Shown here: in pieces, positions 1 to 10,900 of the stretch
Layout: each line of letters begins with the position of its first letter
Position numbering within the stretch: position 1 is the stretch's first letter
DNA from: a virus
IMG/VR virus record: IMGVR_UViG_3300042503_000209
Location: 44,134 to 108,133 of that record
DNA: 64,000 nucleotides
Strand: one strand, 5' to 3'
Position numbers and translations under genes: made by a program
The notes under the pieces: model-generated
Seen by the model: only the letters and a program-made list of their open reading frames with translations
Databases searched by the model: none
What the model was told of the DNA's origin: nothing

Positions 1-3000
1 ATTTCATTCTGTTGACGAGTCTGCTGATAAGTTAAGAAATTAAGAAGACGTTTCATTTGTTCATCATCATCATCCAATCCAGAAGCTAACATATTAAATA
101 AGTAAGCAGCTACAGCAGAAGCCATAAAGAAGCCAAGTTCAGCAATATTCTTATGCATATTTCTTACTTCTAACTCAGACATATTCTTATACGTCTTAGA
201 CCCTGGTACAAGTGCACCTAACATACCGCCTGTCTTAGCTAAGAAACCTTGTTCAGTTTGATAAACGTGTTTCATTACATTCCAGAATGTTCTGTAACGT
301 CCTTCTATCACACCTAAGTTTTCATTATCATATCTCTTAGCAAATCTAGCTCTAAACAAAGGATAAACCCACTTGTGAAACTGAGCTCCTAACTCACCTA
401 ACCAGTGAGACTGAATTACCATACGATCTTCCCACGCATAGTTACCATGTATTTGTTTGTTAACTTCATAGATGTAATTAGTAACTCTGGTACGAAAAGC
501 TTCATCTATATCAAAACCTGGCTTAAGAGTAAGTTCGTTAGTATTTTCATCAAAGTTAAAAGCATCATAGATGCTCATCTTTTCACCAGTATTTTTATTA
601 GTAAGCTCAAATTTACTACTCATTGTAACAGCAATACCTGTCTTGGACTGTACGTTAAATTCACCAGCTTCTTGAAACACGTAAGCTAATTGTAAAGCAT
701 CAACTTTTCCAGAAGTTTCTTGATACTTACGAATCATTCTAAAGTATTTAACTACTGCCTCATACTTAGAGTTAGGTTTATTTAAATTATAAAGACCATC
801 TTTAGAACCCATACCTTTCATTAGACCAGGCATATAGTCTTTATTATACTCACCAGTAGCTCTAAAATATGCAGGACGATCAAAATAAACACCGCCATAA
901 GCTTCTATAGCATTGTTTATTCTACCCATTACATAGTTATTTACAGCACCGAATACGTTAAAACCTATACCTTTTAATGATGTAATGTTTTGAAGCTTAG
1001 CTGCAACTTGAGCAAATGTACTATAGTCATACTGATCATTGTTGTAGTAGACCATTTTAAACCATTTCTTAAGACGCTTATTAGCTAATGACTCTCCTTC
1101 TTTTTGATATACAGCATCAGCATCACTGCCTTTTTTCAAAAACTTTTCACCAATGCTATTAGAAACATAGTATTTTTTCTTTTCTACAATCTTAGATATA
1201 GCTAACAAAGAAGTTTCAATATCAGACATCTGCTCAAACTTTTCTGCCATCATTCTAAAAGCAATCAAGTTTTCTACAAGGTCAGTATTAATATCATTAA
1301 AATTAATCTTAGAGTTTTCTATAGCTAAAGAAAGCTGTAATTTTTTAAGCTCTTGCTCGTACACCTCATTGCTAATACTTTTTTCTAGTACATAAGCATT
1401 CTTAAGATCTGATATTTTTTCGTTTATTGCGTTTATACGAGCTTCATTACGAGGATCATTAGTATAAAGAATAGGTAAGTTATCTACAGGTACACCATCG
1501 TCATCTGTTAATCTTTGTGTAGAATGCACTTTACCAGATATATCAAACCAACTTCTTAGAGACTTAGTTATAGCTGTAAAAATTGATGACCCGTTTCTTT
1601 TAGCAGTGTTAATATAATTATCTTTAACTCTAGCTACCTTACCTAACATTTTTTGCTGAACGTCAATAGGAAGCTTTTCTAATGTAGCTTTCATCTCTTT
1701 ATTAAAGACTTCATAGAAGTCCTTCTGAGCACGCTCTAAATCCGTAGTAGGATTCATAAGCTTTACATAACGTTCATCCCGCATATCTACACCAGATAAT
1801 GTAGTTTCTCTAGTCTCAACGTATTTACTCTTAACAAAGTAGCCTGTTTTTAATTCTGTACGACCTCTATAAGAACCATCTTTTTCAAATATAGTTCCCA
1901 TGTATTCAATACGATCATAATACTTATCTCTAAACTTTCTATAAGCTTCATCTGTAACTGTAGATTTTTTAACCCATGATAGTATTCCACGTTTAGCAGA
2001 AGGACCATGAGGCATCTCATACATAGCACGCTCATTTATAAACTCACTAGAATATCTATGATACTCTCCACTAGTAATATTATTATTAGCATCTAGTTGT
2101 TCAGCTTCTCTAAACTTTCTTACTTTATCTTTACGTCTTTGAAGTTCAATATTATATAATACATCCTCACCTTTAGCATCTTCAAGATTTTCAATAAGAA
2201 TGTATTCCATCTTTTCTCCCTTATCATCTCTTAAAAGACCGTAAATTTCTTTTTTAAGATCATAATACTTTTGACCTATAGCTTGTAAATATCTACCACT
2301 AAAGTTGCCGTCTTTGTCGTAGTTAAGCATGAATGAAAAGTCAATCTTACCTCCAAAAGCTGCAGCTAATTTATTACCTATAGATTTAATCTTGATTATA
2401 AATTCATCTGTACGGTTCATAGCTTTTTGATTAGCTTCCGTATATAGATTAGCTGCTATAGCTAAGAGTCTTTCTTTACTATTCTGAAGATCACCTAAAG
2501 CATATTGATCTAAACTAATATCAAAACCTTCTTTAAGGATCTTGGTAAGTTCTTCTTCTGTTAGAGAAGCATTAGATTTTTTAGAAATCAAATCCTTAAC
2601 ATATGCTTCTAAAGCTGGATTGATTTCATCTTTTACAGCGTTAAGTAAACTTTGTACCTCACGCATAAGCTTTAACTGCTCTTGTGATCCTAATCCTAAT
2701 TCAGGAACAGATGCAAGTCCTCTATAAGATTCAACGAATTTTTCAGCTTCTAATATTACGTCTATATATCCTGGATTACCAACCTTAGATGGATCAGTAA
2801 TATACTTATACATACTTGATAACGTAGACTTAGTATAGTTAAGTAATCTACCAAATGAAATATCTGGTCTACCAGCATCTTTCATCTCAATAGAAGATAA
2901 TAACTCAGAAACTTTATCAACGCTCTGCTCACGACTCTCTTCTGAAAAAGATTCAAATCTTCTAGACTTAGCTAGATCTTTTAAATATATCTCACGTTGG

Positions 3001-4886
3001 CGTAGCTTATCTACAAAGGTTTTAATAGTTGCTTGAAGCTTATCTAACATATCTCCAGGAATATCCTCTTCAGGCATTTCTTCCTCAGCTGTTAAAAAGT
3101 CTTCATCATTAGCAGGGTTATTTAAACCTAAAGCTTTCTTGTATCCTTTAACTTTACTTCTACCACCTTTAGTCTTAACAATCTGATCTACAAAAGATAC
3201 GTTAGCACTTGGTTGGTGAGTTTGTATACCTTCCCACTCAAAGTCTGTAACTTTTTGTTCTTTACCCAAACCTTCTATAGACAACTTAATATGAAGAGTT
3301 TGAATTCCCTTAACAGGAAATCCGTTAACTTCAGCAAGTCTTTTGTAAGTAGCAACTTGTATACCATGCTGTTGCTGTGTAGTTAGAGGTCCTTCCAGTA
3401 CTGACTCTTCCCCTACTGGAAACTTTTTGTTACGATAGTTATCACTCTTATAACTGTTCTTAGAAACCTTTAGATCTGTAATAAATATATCACCGTTAGG
3501 TTTAACAATAAATATATCTAGAGATCCTGCTATACCACTTTGTGCATCAGACAAAACTACTTGTGGTAGTATAATAGAGCCATCTGACATTACACCAATA
3601 AAATATCCCTGTAAAGCATCATAAGCTCTTCTTGAGATATCTTCTGATATAATACCACTCATACTCTGTTTAGCCTGATCAAAAGTTTTACCTTCAATAA
3701 TGTCTTGAAGAGTCTGATCAAATTGAGATCCAAACAAACGGTTAAGTTCAAACATCCCTTCTGGATCATCAAGCTTACCTTTGATAGCTGTAGTTACAGA
3801 CTTATATGTTTGACCTGTACTTGTATGTACATACACGTGATTTTTTTCTTCTAGAATTACACGTCCTGGGTCTTCTTGACCAGCTTTAGGTTCAAAATAG
3901 ATATCATCTACTATACGCTTCTGAAGATCGTTTCCTAATTGTCTAATACGATTCTTAAAAGTTCTAGTACGTTCATCTAACTGATACAATGGTTTAACTG
4001 ATACCGGCATACCAGTAAGATCTATCTTACTTTCAGACAAGCTAATCATATCAGCAATGTCTTGTAAGTTATAGTTTAGTTCTAAATCAGATATCTTAAT
4101 ACTAAACACTTTATTAAACATTCTACGTAACCAGTTTTTAAACTGGGTCATCATAGAAAGTCTCACTCTACTAACTTGACTATCTTCTATATTACCAGCA
4201 TCGGTCATATTACCTGCAGCTAGTTTACCAAGATAGCTAATCAAAGCTTCATCCATTTGATCTTCTTCAGATAGATTACTATATCCTTCTGTAGCTTTAA
4301 CATTCTCAATCTCAGATAATCCTTCCTCTATAGACTGAAGCTCTTTCATTAGCTTATCATATAAAGACTTATTATCTGTCTTTAGTACACTGATGAATGG
4401 ATGTAGATACTCATGAAACGGAGTATCTTTAGTTATCTCTTTAGCAGAGTTAATATACACCTTACCGTTTTGAAACTTAGCTTTCCATTCAGAATTAGGT
4501 TCATTAACTACTTGATAATCAACACCAAATCTTTCTTTAAGTCTATCAAGCATCTTGGTAGCTGTTTCAATATCTACAGGCACTTGAGGTATTACAGCTG
4601 TAGGAGTTTCTACTACTGGTTCAGATCCTAAAAACTTTCTAACTGAACTTATAAACGGCTCGTTATTACTATCTACTAAACCTTTAGCTTCCCCAGCTTC
4701 AAAGTCTCCAAAGTAGGATTTAAAAGACGGGGTGTATGCAAGTAGATACATATCTACAGCTAACTCTTGATCTTTAGCTACTTCTGGTAATGATATAATA
4801 TCATTGTATAGTCTAGACTCCTCACCGTTAGGAGCTTTAACTGCTACAACTTTACCTTCATCATTTCTAAATATTTTACAAGCCAT
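1..4886 (-). CDS. Giant virion-associated protein, partial (C-terminus beyond window); zincin motif and RecB/Cas4-like nuclease signature
   Basis: An open frame runs without a stop from an ATG at 4886 to the left edge, giving at least 1,628 residues. Seen: an HEYLH motif at residues 158-162 with a likely third zinc ligand at E213 in a DEALISYLG context, so a gluzincin-like metallopeptidase. A second signature has D457 in GSLDIFIV, D471-L-K473, and Q510-VAT-Y514, which matches motifs II and III (GxxD...DxK...QxxxY) of RecB/Cas4-type PD-(D/E)XK nucleases; the upstream motif-I histidine is not obvious. The middle is helical and charged. Near the left edge (about 85-150) is a hydrophobic segment, then a DDDD run. 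The start lies 25 bases after the stop of the polymerase gene. It is probably the second giant protein of a crAss-like transcription/ejection module (inference). Catalytic activity of either domain is unproven. Confidence 0.88.
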   Translation of the reverse strand, partial: MACKIFRNDEGKVVAVKAPNGEESRLYNDIISLPEVAKDQELAVDMYLLAYTPSFKSYFGDFEAGEAKGLVDSNNEPFISSVRKFLGSEPVVETPTAVIPQVPVDIETATKMLDRLKERFGVDYQVVNEPNSEWKAKFQNGKVYINSAKEITKDTPFHEYLHPFISVLKTDNKSLYDKLMKELQSIEEGLSEIENVKATEGYSNLSEEDQMDEALISYLGKLAAGNMTDAGNIEDSQVSRVRLSMMTQFKNWLRRMFNKVFSIKISDLELNYNLQDIADMISLSESKIDLTGMPVSVKPLYQLDERTRTFKNRIRQLGNDLQKRIVDDIYFEPKAGQEDPGRVILEEKNHVYVHTSTGQTYKSVTTAIKGKLDDPEGMFELNRLFGSQFDQTLQDIIEGKTFDQAKQSMSGIISEDISRRAYDALQGYFIGVMSDGSIILPQVVLSDAQSGIAGSLDIFIVKPNGDIFITDLKVSKNSYKSDNYRNKKFPVGEESVLEGPLTTQQQHGIQVATYKRLAEVNGFPVKGIQTLHIKLSIEGLGKEQKVTDFEWEGIQTHQPSANVSFVDQIVKTKGGRSKVKGYKKALGLNNPANDEDFLTAEEEMPEEDIPGDMLDKLQATIKTFVDKLRQREIYLKDLAKSRRFESFSEESREQSVDKVSELLSSIEMKDAGRPDISFGRLLNYTKSTLSSMYKYITDPSKVGNPGYIDVILEAEKFVESYRGLASVPELGLGSQEQLKLMREVQSLLNAVKDEINPALEAYVKDLISKKSNASLTEEELTKILKEGFDISLDQYALGDLQNSKERLLAIAANLYTEANQKAMNRTDEFIIKIKSIGNKLAAAFGGKIDFSFMLNYDKDGNFSGRYLQAIGQKYYDLKKEIYGLLRDDKGEKMEYILIENLEDAKGEDVLYNIELQRRKDKVRKFREAEQLDANNNITSGEYHRYSSEFINERAMYEMPHGPSAKRGILSWVKKSTVTDEAYRKFRDKYYDRIEYMGTIFEKDGSYRGRTELKTGYFVKSKYVETRETTLSGVDMRDERYVKLMNPTTDLERAQKDFYEVFNKEMKATLEKLPIDVQQKMLGKVARVKDNYINTAKRNGSSIFTAITKSLRSWFDISGKVHSTQRLTDDDGVPVDNLPILYTNDPRNEARINAINEKISDLKNAYVLEKSISNEVYEQELKKLQLSLAIENSKINFNDINTDLVENLIAFRMMAEKFEQMSDIETSLLAISKIVEKKKYYVSNSIGEKFLKKGSDADAVYQKEGESLANKRLKKWFKMVYYNNDQYDYSTFAQVAAKLQNITSLKGIGFNVFGAVNNYVMGRINNAIEAYGGVYFDRPAYFRATGEYNKDYMPGLMKGMGSKDGLYNLNKPNSKYEAVVKYFRMIRKYQETSGKVDALQLAYVFQEAGEFNVQSKTGIAVTMSSKFELTNKNTGEKMSIYDAFNFDENTNELTLKPGFDIDEAFRTRVTNYIYEVNKQIHGNYAWEDRMVIQSHWLGELGAQFHKWVYPLFRARFAKRYDNENLGVIEGRYRTFWNVMKHVYQTEQGFLAKTGGMLGALVPGSKTYKNMSELEVRNMHKNIAELGFFMASAVAAYLFNMLASGLDDDDEQMKRLLNFLTYQQTRQQNE

Positions 4887-4911
4887 GTGTTATGTGTATA
4901 TAAATTAATAA

Positions 4912-7900
4912 TTATTCTCCTTTACAACCAGCGTCATCTTCTTTTTTACGTTCCTGTAGTTCACTTCTTTTAGCAGCTAGAAGCTTCTGTAAGTTCTTCT
5001 TAGCTTCTTCTGGGTCTATGTCAGTTGGTACAGGATTGGTAAAGTTAGGCATTTCTCCCTCAGATTCATCAGTAGCTTTAAAAGTATTTTTCATAGCTTT
5101 TGGTGAAACAGGCTGCTCTTGACGAGTCTCTTTTAGAACACGCAATAGCTCAGCTGGTTCAGTAATCTCAGTGTCATACTTAACATCTTTACCGTTTTCT
5201 TTTTTATAGAAGGTAAGTTTATTACCTACTATCTGGAAGGTAATTCCCCAATCTTCTTGCAGATCTCTAGCTTCAGTACTAAATCTTAAAGGATCAAAGT
5301 TTCCGATAATATTATCTAGTTCAATTTCTGCTTTAGCTAAAGCTGCTTCAGAAAGATTAAACTTATTATTATTAGAAGCTTTTCTATTTCTAAGTACCAA
5401 GTTAGTAGGCATCTCACCTGTAAGTCCACCAACCTTCCATTGTTTTCTAGAACCAGTAGGCTCAAATTTCTCATATACAGCTGTGTTGCTTAGTGCTATA
5501 GTATCACCTACATTTTTAATAAATGACCCAACACCTTCTATAGGAGTAGATTGAGTTACTACTTCTTCTAATCTCTTAAGCTCAGCGTTTAAGTATTCCC
5601 AAGTTCTTGGAGCTTTTTCAGCAAGCTTAGCTAAACCTACACCAATTGGAGGCACAGTTAACTTGTTATACTTACCAGTGTTCCATACTGCTATAATAGC
5701 ATCTATGTCTTGAGTAATTATACGTGCATTTTCTTCAAAATCAGCATCAGATTTGAAAGCAGAATCATCCATGTTAGGAGCTTTCTTAGTAGAAATACCC
5801 ATAGCATTAGGCTCACCTCTCATCTCTTTAGCTTGCCCACCTAAACCTTTTCTTGTATCATTATCACCAAATACATATAGTGTACCTGGATTTTTCTGAA
5901 GATCTTCTCTTTTAAGAATCTTTGTAGTTCTTGAAAAAGCTGTAGCAGTGCTTACCTTCTTAGCTACACTTCTAAGTTTATAATATGTAGCTTTTTCATT
6001 TACACCTTTTTCACCTGTAAGTATCTTAACTGTATAAGGTAGTTCAATATAGTATCTATTGTTACCTTGTTCATCAGGACGATTAGTAAGTTTAAAACCA
6101 TTAGCTTTTAAAACTTCTTTATTATAGTTTAACTTATCTAAATCCTTTTGCTCAAACTTACCTTTTTCAAGTACTTCAGTATAAAATTCATTACCAAACT
6201 CATCAATCAACAACATGAGTTCAGGTTTACGAACTCCACCAAACAAGTCAATAGCTAGTATAGTTTCATCTTCAGACTGCATTATAACTTCAGGTACATA
6301 TCCTTTAGGTTTATTTTTTTCAGCCTGTGCATTTACTTTCTTACCAGCAAATACTCTTGTTATATTGAATGTATTATTAATGTTAGTAGTGTACAAAGAA
6401 GTAAACTCATTAAACATTTCTGGAGCTGTAGAACCAAATATTTCTTTGTACTTTTCAGTGTTACCAACTAAAGAGTCTTCCTTAAGAAGTTGATGAGCTG
6501 CCCCTGTAGAATCTAACAACTCTTTAAACATTGCAGGTGGAATAAACTTAATAAAACTACCACTCTTAAACTGAGCACCATCTTTAACTATAAGATAGTT
6601 AAATAAATTGTAAGCTAAAGATCTAGTTTTTGGATTACTATATATCTCTAAGAAGCTATCTTCAATACGATTTTGTTCGTGCTGCCCAAGCTTAGCCCAT
6701 GTATTAGACTCTACAGTGTTAATACCACCTCTTGATTTAGCATTAAAGTATTCTTGACCTGAGTTAACATCATATAGTTTTACAGGAACAATGTTTAAGA
6801 ATTTATTAGCAAAGTAGTTTTTAGGAAGTTGTTGTCTGATAGATTTTACAGTATCAATAATATCCATAAACTGATCTCCTCTAGCTACTGCTTCTGCATC
6901 ATAGATCATTGAATTATCTAAACCGGCTAGCTTTGCACCTTTACCGTTTACTTTTAGATACTGCATGTAAGCTTTAATACCTAAATAAGAAATGATATCA
7001 CGCTTTAGTGTAACGTTAAAGGTTTCTGCTTCTTTAGAATTAACTCTTAAATTTTTAAGAATAGTTTCTTTAAATCTCTGGAAGATATATGTCTTTTCCA
7101 TAAAGATACTTTTCTGAAGATCTTGAATCTGATTCTTAATTCTTAAATAGTTAGCCGTAATATTATGATGAGGTTTAGAAGCATCTTTACCTGTAAGCAC
7201 TTGACGTAAATCAAATGGTAATTTACTTTCAGAGAATGTAGAGTCATCCATATTTAAACCAAGCATCTCTTCTTTCTCTTCAATAGCATCAATAGCTTCA
7301 TTACTTGTACCTAAACCTTTAGATAACTTAAGTACTTGAGCTACAGCAGAATAGTAAGATGTTTGATTATAGAAATTTAAGAATGAACTAAATATTGCAA
7401 CATTAGCTTCTGGGTTAGAACCAGCAGACTTAATATTGTTTTCCAAAAGTTCTGTTGTAATTTCAGGTAAAGTAGAATCTTTTACTAATTCATTAGAAAG
7501 TTCTTCTAAAAGTTCCTCACCAACCTTAGCTTTTACTAAATCTTGTTCTTGAGGTGTTTTAATCTTCTTAGAAGCTACAGCGATACGCTTATAAAACTCA
7601 CGAACAGAAGGTTGTAAGTTAAACATAAGTGCTGTTTCTAAAGGTACACCAAGTGCAACCATATTAGATACTACACCTACAGCATTAATATTCAATCCAA
7701 GACGTGCAGCCAAACGTTCTTTGGCGTTATCCGTCATAGCTGATACTATAGCAGAAATGTGATAGAATATACGCTCACCTGTGTATCCTTCAACCTCACT
7801 TACTGCACCACCATCACCAATTTCTGTACGTTTTTGGAAAGCTTTGTTATACTCATAACTATTAAACTTATGACCATCTATAGTTAATACATACAATTCT

Positions 7901-10900
7901 TCTCCTTTACCGTTTGTTTCTCTAACTCTAGTTAGTTTACCATAACTATTCATAATGGCATAAACTAGCATTGAGTTTACAGCTGGTCCAATATTACGAG
8001 CACCTTCTTTATTATTTTTGAAAGCTTTGTATTGACCGATCATAGAGTCAACATCAGATCCAGTTTCTACTAACACATCTCTTAGTATTGGGAATCTTTC
8101 AATAAAGCTATTAACAATATCTATAAGTGGTTGTACCTCAGCTACTTGGAATGCAGAAGCAACTTTTCCTTCTGTAGACTTAGTAACTCCATCATTGTTT
8201 TGAAGCTTAATCTTAGCTTCAAGAATACGGTTGTTAAGTACACCATTGTTAAGTTCACCATATTGTTCTACAGCTTTAGCATATTCATCTGCATTACTAG
8301 GTAATCCTAATTCTTTTAAAGCACTCTCAATCATCATTGAGTCTAGAGATCTACTAAATAAGTCTTTAGCTAGATCTTCAAAGCTTTGATAAACACCGCC
8401 CTCTTCATCACTATAAGTTTCTTCATTCACAGCTTCAGCTCTAAGTTGAGCAAGCTTTGTTTTAAAAGTCTTATTGCTTGACTGCAAGTACATTACATAC
8501 TCAGTAAACTTACCGTCTTTAGTCTTAGCTGTACCATAAGGTATACGTTCTCCATCTTTACGATAGAAGTCCATAATTTGCATGTACACCTTATCAATAT
8601 CAAAGTCAGCTCCAGATATTTCAATAAGCTCGTGAGGAAACACTGCTGTAGATCCGTAGAAAGCAGGTAAGAAATCAACCAACTTACTGGTTACAAATGA
8701 GTGCTTATCTTGTGAAGGAATACGTACTGCAAAAGATTTTAAAGCTGCTTCTGAAATAGATCCATCTTCATTATATAAGTTCATGTCTTCTCTAAAGTGA
8801 GGAGGCATCATATACTCTGTAAAGTAACCAGTAATATTACCTTGTTCATCAAACTCTGGAACGTTATGTCTTAGATCATCTATGTAGATATCACCCACTT
8901 TAAGACCATCAAACTCACGATCTAGATTATTATTATAACGTTTAGCATCTTTAATTTGAGCTAATAAAGCTTTGTCTTTTTCATACTGGCGTCTAGTAAT
9001 AACTTCCCAGCTTAAAGGTTGCCCGTTCTCATCTAATCTTGTTACACGTTTAGCAACCTTCATACCGTAGTTAGAAGCTAACGCTAAAGAGTGTCCTGGA
9101 GTTTTTTCACTCATAACACCTTTAGAAAAGTAAGCTAAGAATAACTGAGTAAACTTATCTAAAGTGATAGGATGGTTAAGATCATACTTAGGTACATATT
9201 CACCAGTCTGCTCATTCTTAATAGGAGTAAAGAACTCAATAAGTTGTGAGTCAGCTCCTGTAGCTTTAAGAGTTTCAACTTGTTTATTTAAAAACTTACC
9301 AAGCTTAGGAGTAATCTGAGATTGTTTAAGTGACTTCTTAAGTTCTTTAAATGCACCTTCAATATCAAACATCTCATCACGAGCCGCAAAGTAGTTATTC
9401 TTAACACGTTGTTCAGTATCAGATAAATAGTTATCAATTACTTGACCAAGAGTCATCTCTTCACCCTGGAAATTAACTATAAGATCTCTTGACTGTTCTG
9501 CAATAATCAACTGCTTAGCTTGAGTAGGATCAGTAATTAATAACTTATTAGAAGGGTTTTCTAACTGAAGTCTCCAGAAGTTATTATCATGTTCTACAAA
9601 GTTCTCATCTGAAATAGAATTAGGGTCAGCAGCAATATTAGTCTTATATCCTTTAGAAGCAGACTTAGGTATAGCAAATGTAATAGTTTCATTTGCTGAC
9701 TCATATGCCTCAAGCTTTTCTCTTATTGTATGAAGCTCTTCATATCCTGGTCTAGCTACCCAAGTATTACCTTCTTCAACAGAAGTAAGTTGTTTACTTA
9801 ATAGAATACCTGAAGTCTTAACATACTTCTTACCATCGTTATACACAAGCTTAATAGAGTTAGTCTGAGCATTATAGCTAACAGAACCTCCTCTTGTACG
9901 AGATATTCCATTTTTATCTTTATATATCTCTCCAAAGATATCTTTTGTAGATACACTTTCTCCTCTTTCAATTTTATCTAGTAAGTCAGCTTGAGCTTGA
10001 TTAAGTTTACCAAGTCCAAACAATGTATAGCGGAAAGATTTTACAGACATCCACATTTGAGCATCTGCTTGTTCTTTATTCTTACCAGCATACTTACCTC
10101 TATATTGAGGATCATTAATTGTAACTACATGTGACTTTGTATTAGCATGATTAATGCCTAAGTTAGATGCTGTAACAATACTAGAAATAGATGCTCCAGA
10201 ACCATTCAAACCTTTATTACGCTTAACCTCATCAATACCACCATCGTTTTTATAGTTCTCAGCAGCATCTCCAATAAACAATTGTCTAGCTGATAATGTA
10301 TTAATAAAGTTGTTGATAAGTACCTGAGCTATATTATGTTCAGGTGCATCTACAACCATATTAAGCATCTTATTTCTATCCTTATCAGTTTTATTATCAG
10401 ATTTAAAACCTCTAAAAATATAATTAGTAAGAAGTCTATTCTCTAGTTTATCTTCTTTGGTTGCTCCAATTACGTTTTGTTCTTTTAAAACGGTAATCAT
10501 TTCATCAAGTTTACCGCCATCCGCTAACCAATACTTTTCAATTTCATTTAGAATTTGGTCATTGTATTGTGATATATCTTCAAAGTTTTTAGCAGCATCT
10601 TCTAAAGTAGATAATAAACTACCAAGCATATTACCAGTCTTAATAAACTTAAGACCTCTTTCTTCACCATTATGGTATCCTTCTATAATACCATTTAAAT
10701 AATTACCACTATTAATTTCAGTGGTCACTCTAGCTATTCTGTCAAACTCACGTTTAACTTCATTGAGCAACATATCCTTAGCTTCTTTAGTAAGAACTAT
10801 CTTACCACTCTTATATTCTACAGCTCTGATTACAGGTAAGTTTAACATATCACCTGTGTTAGAAGCTTCCAATACTCCTAATAATACTGAAGAAGTCATA

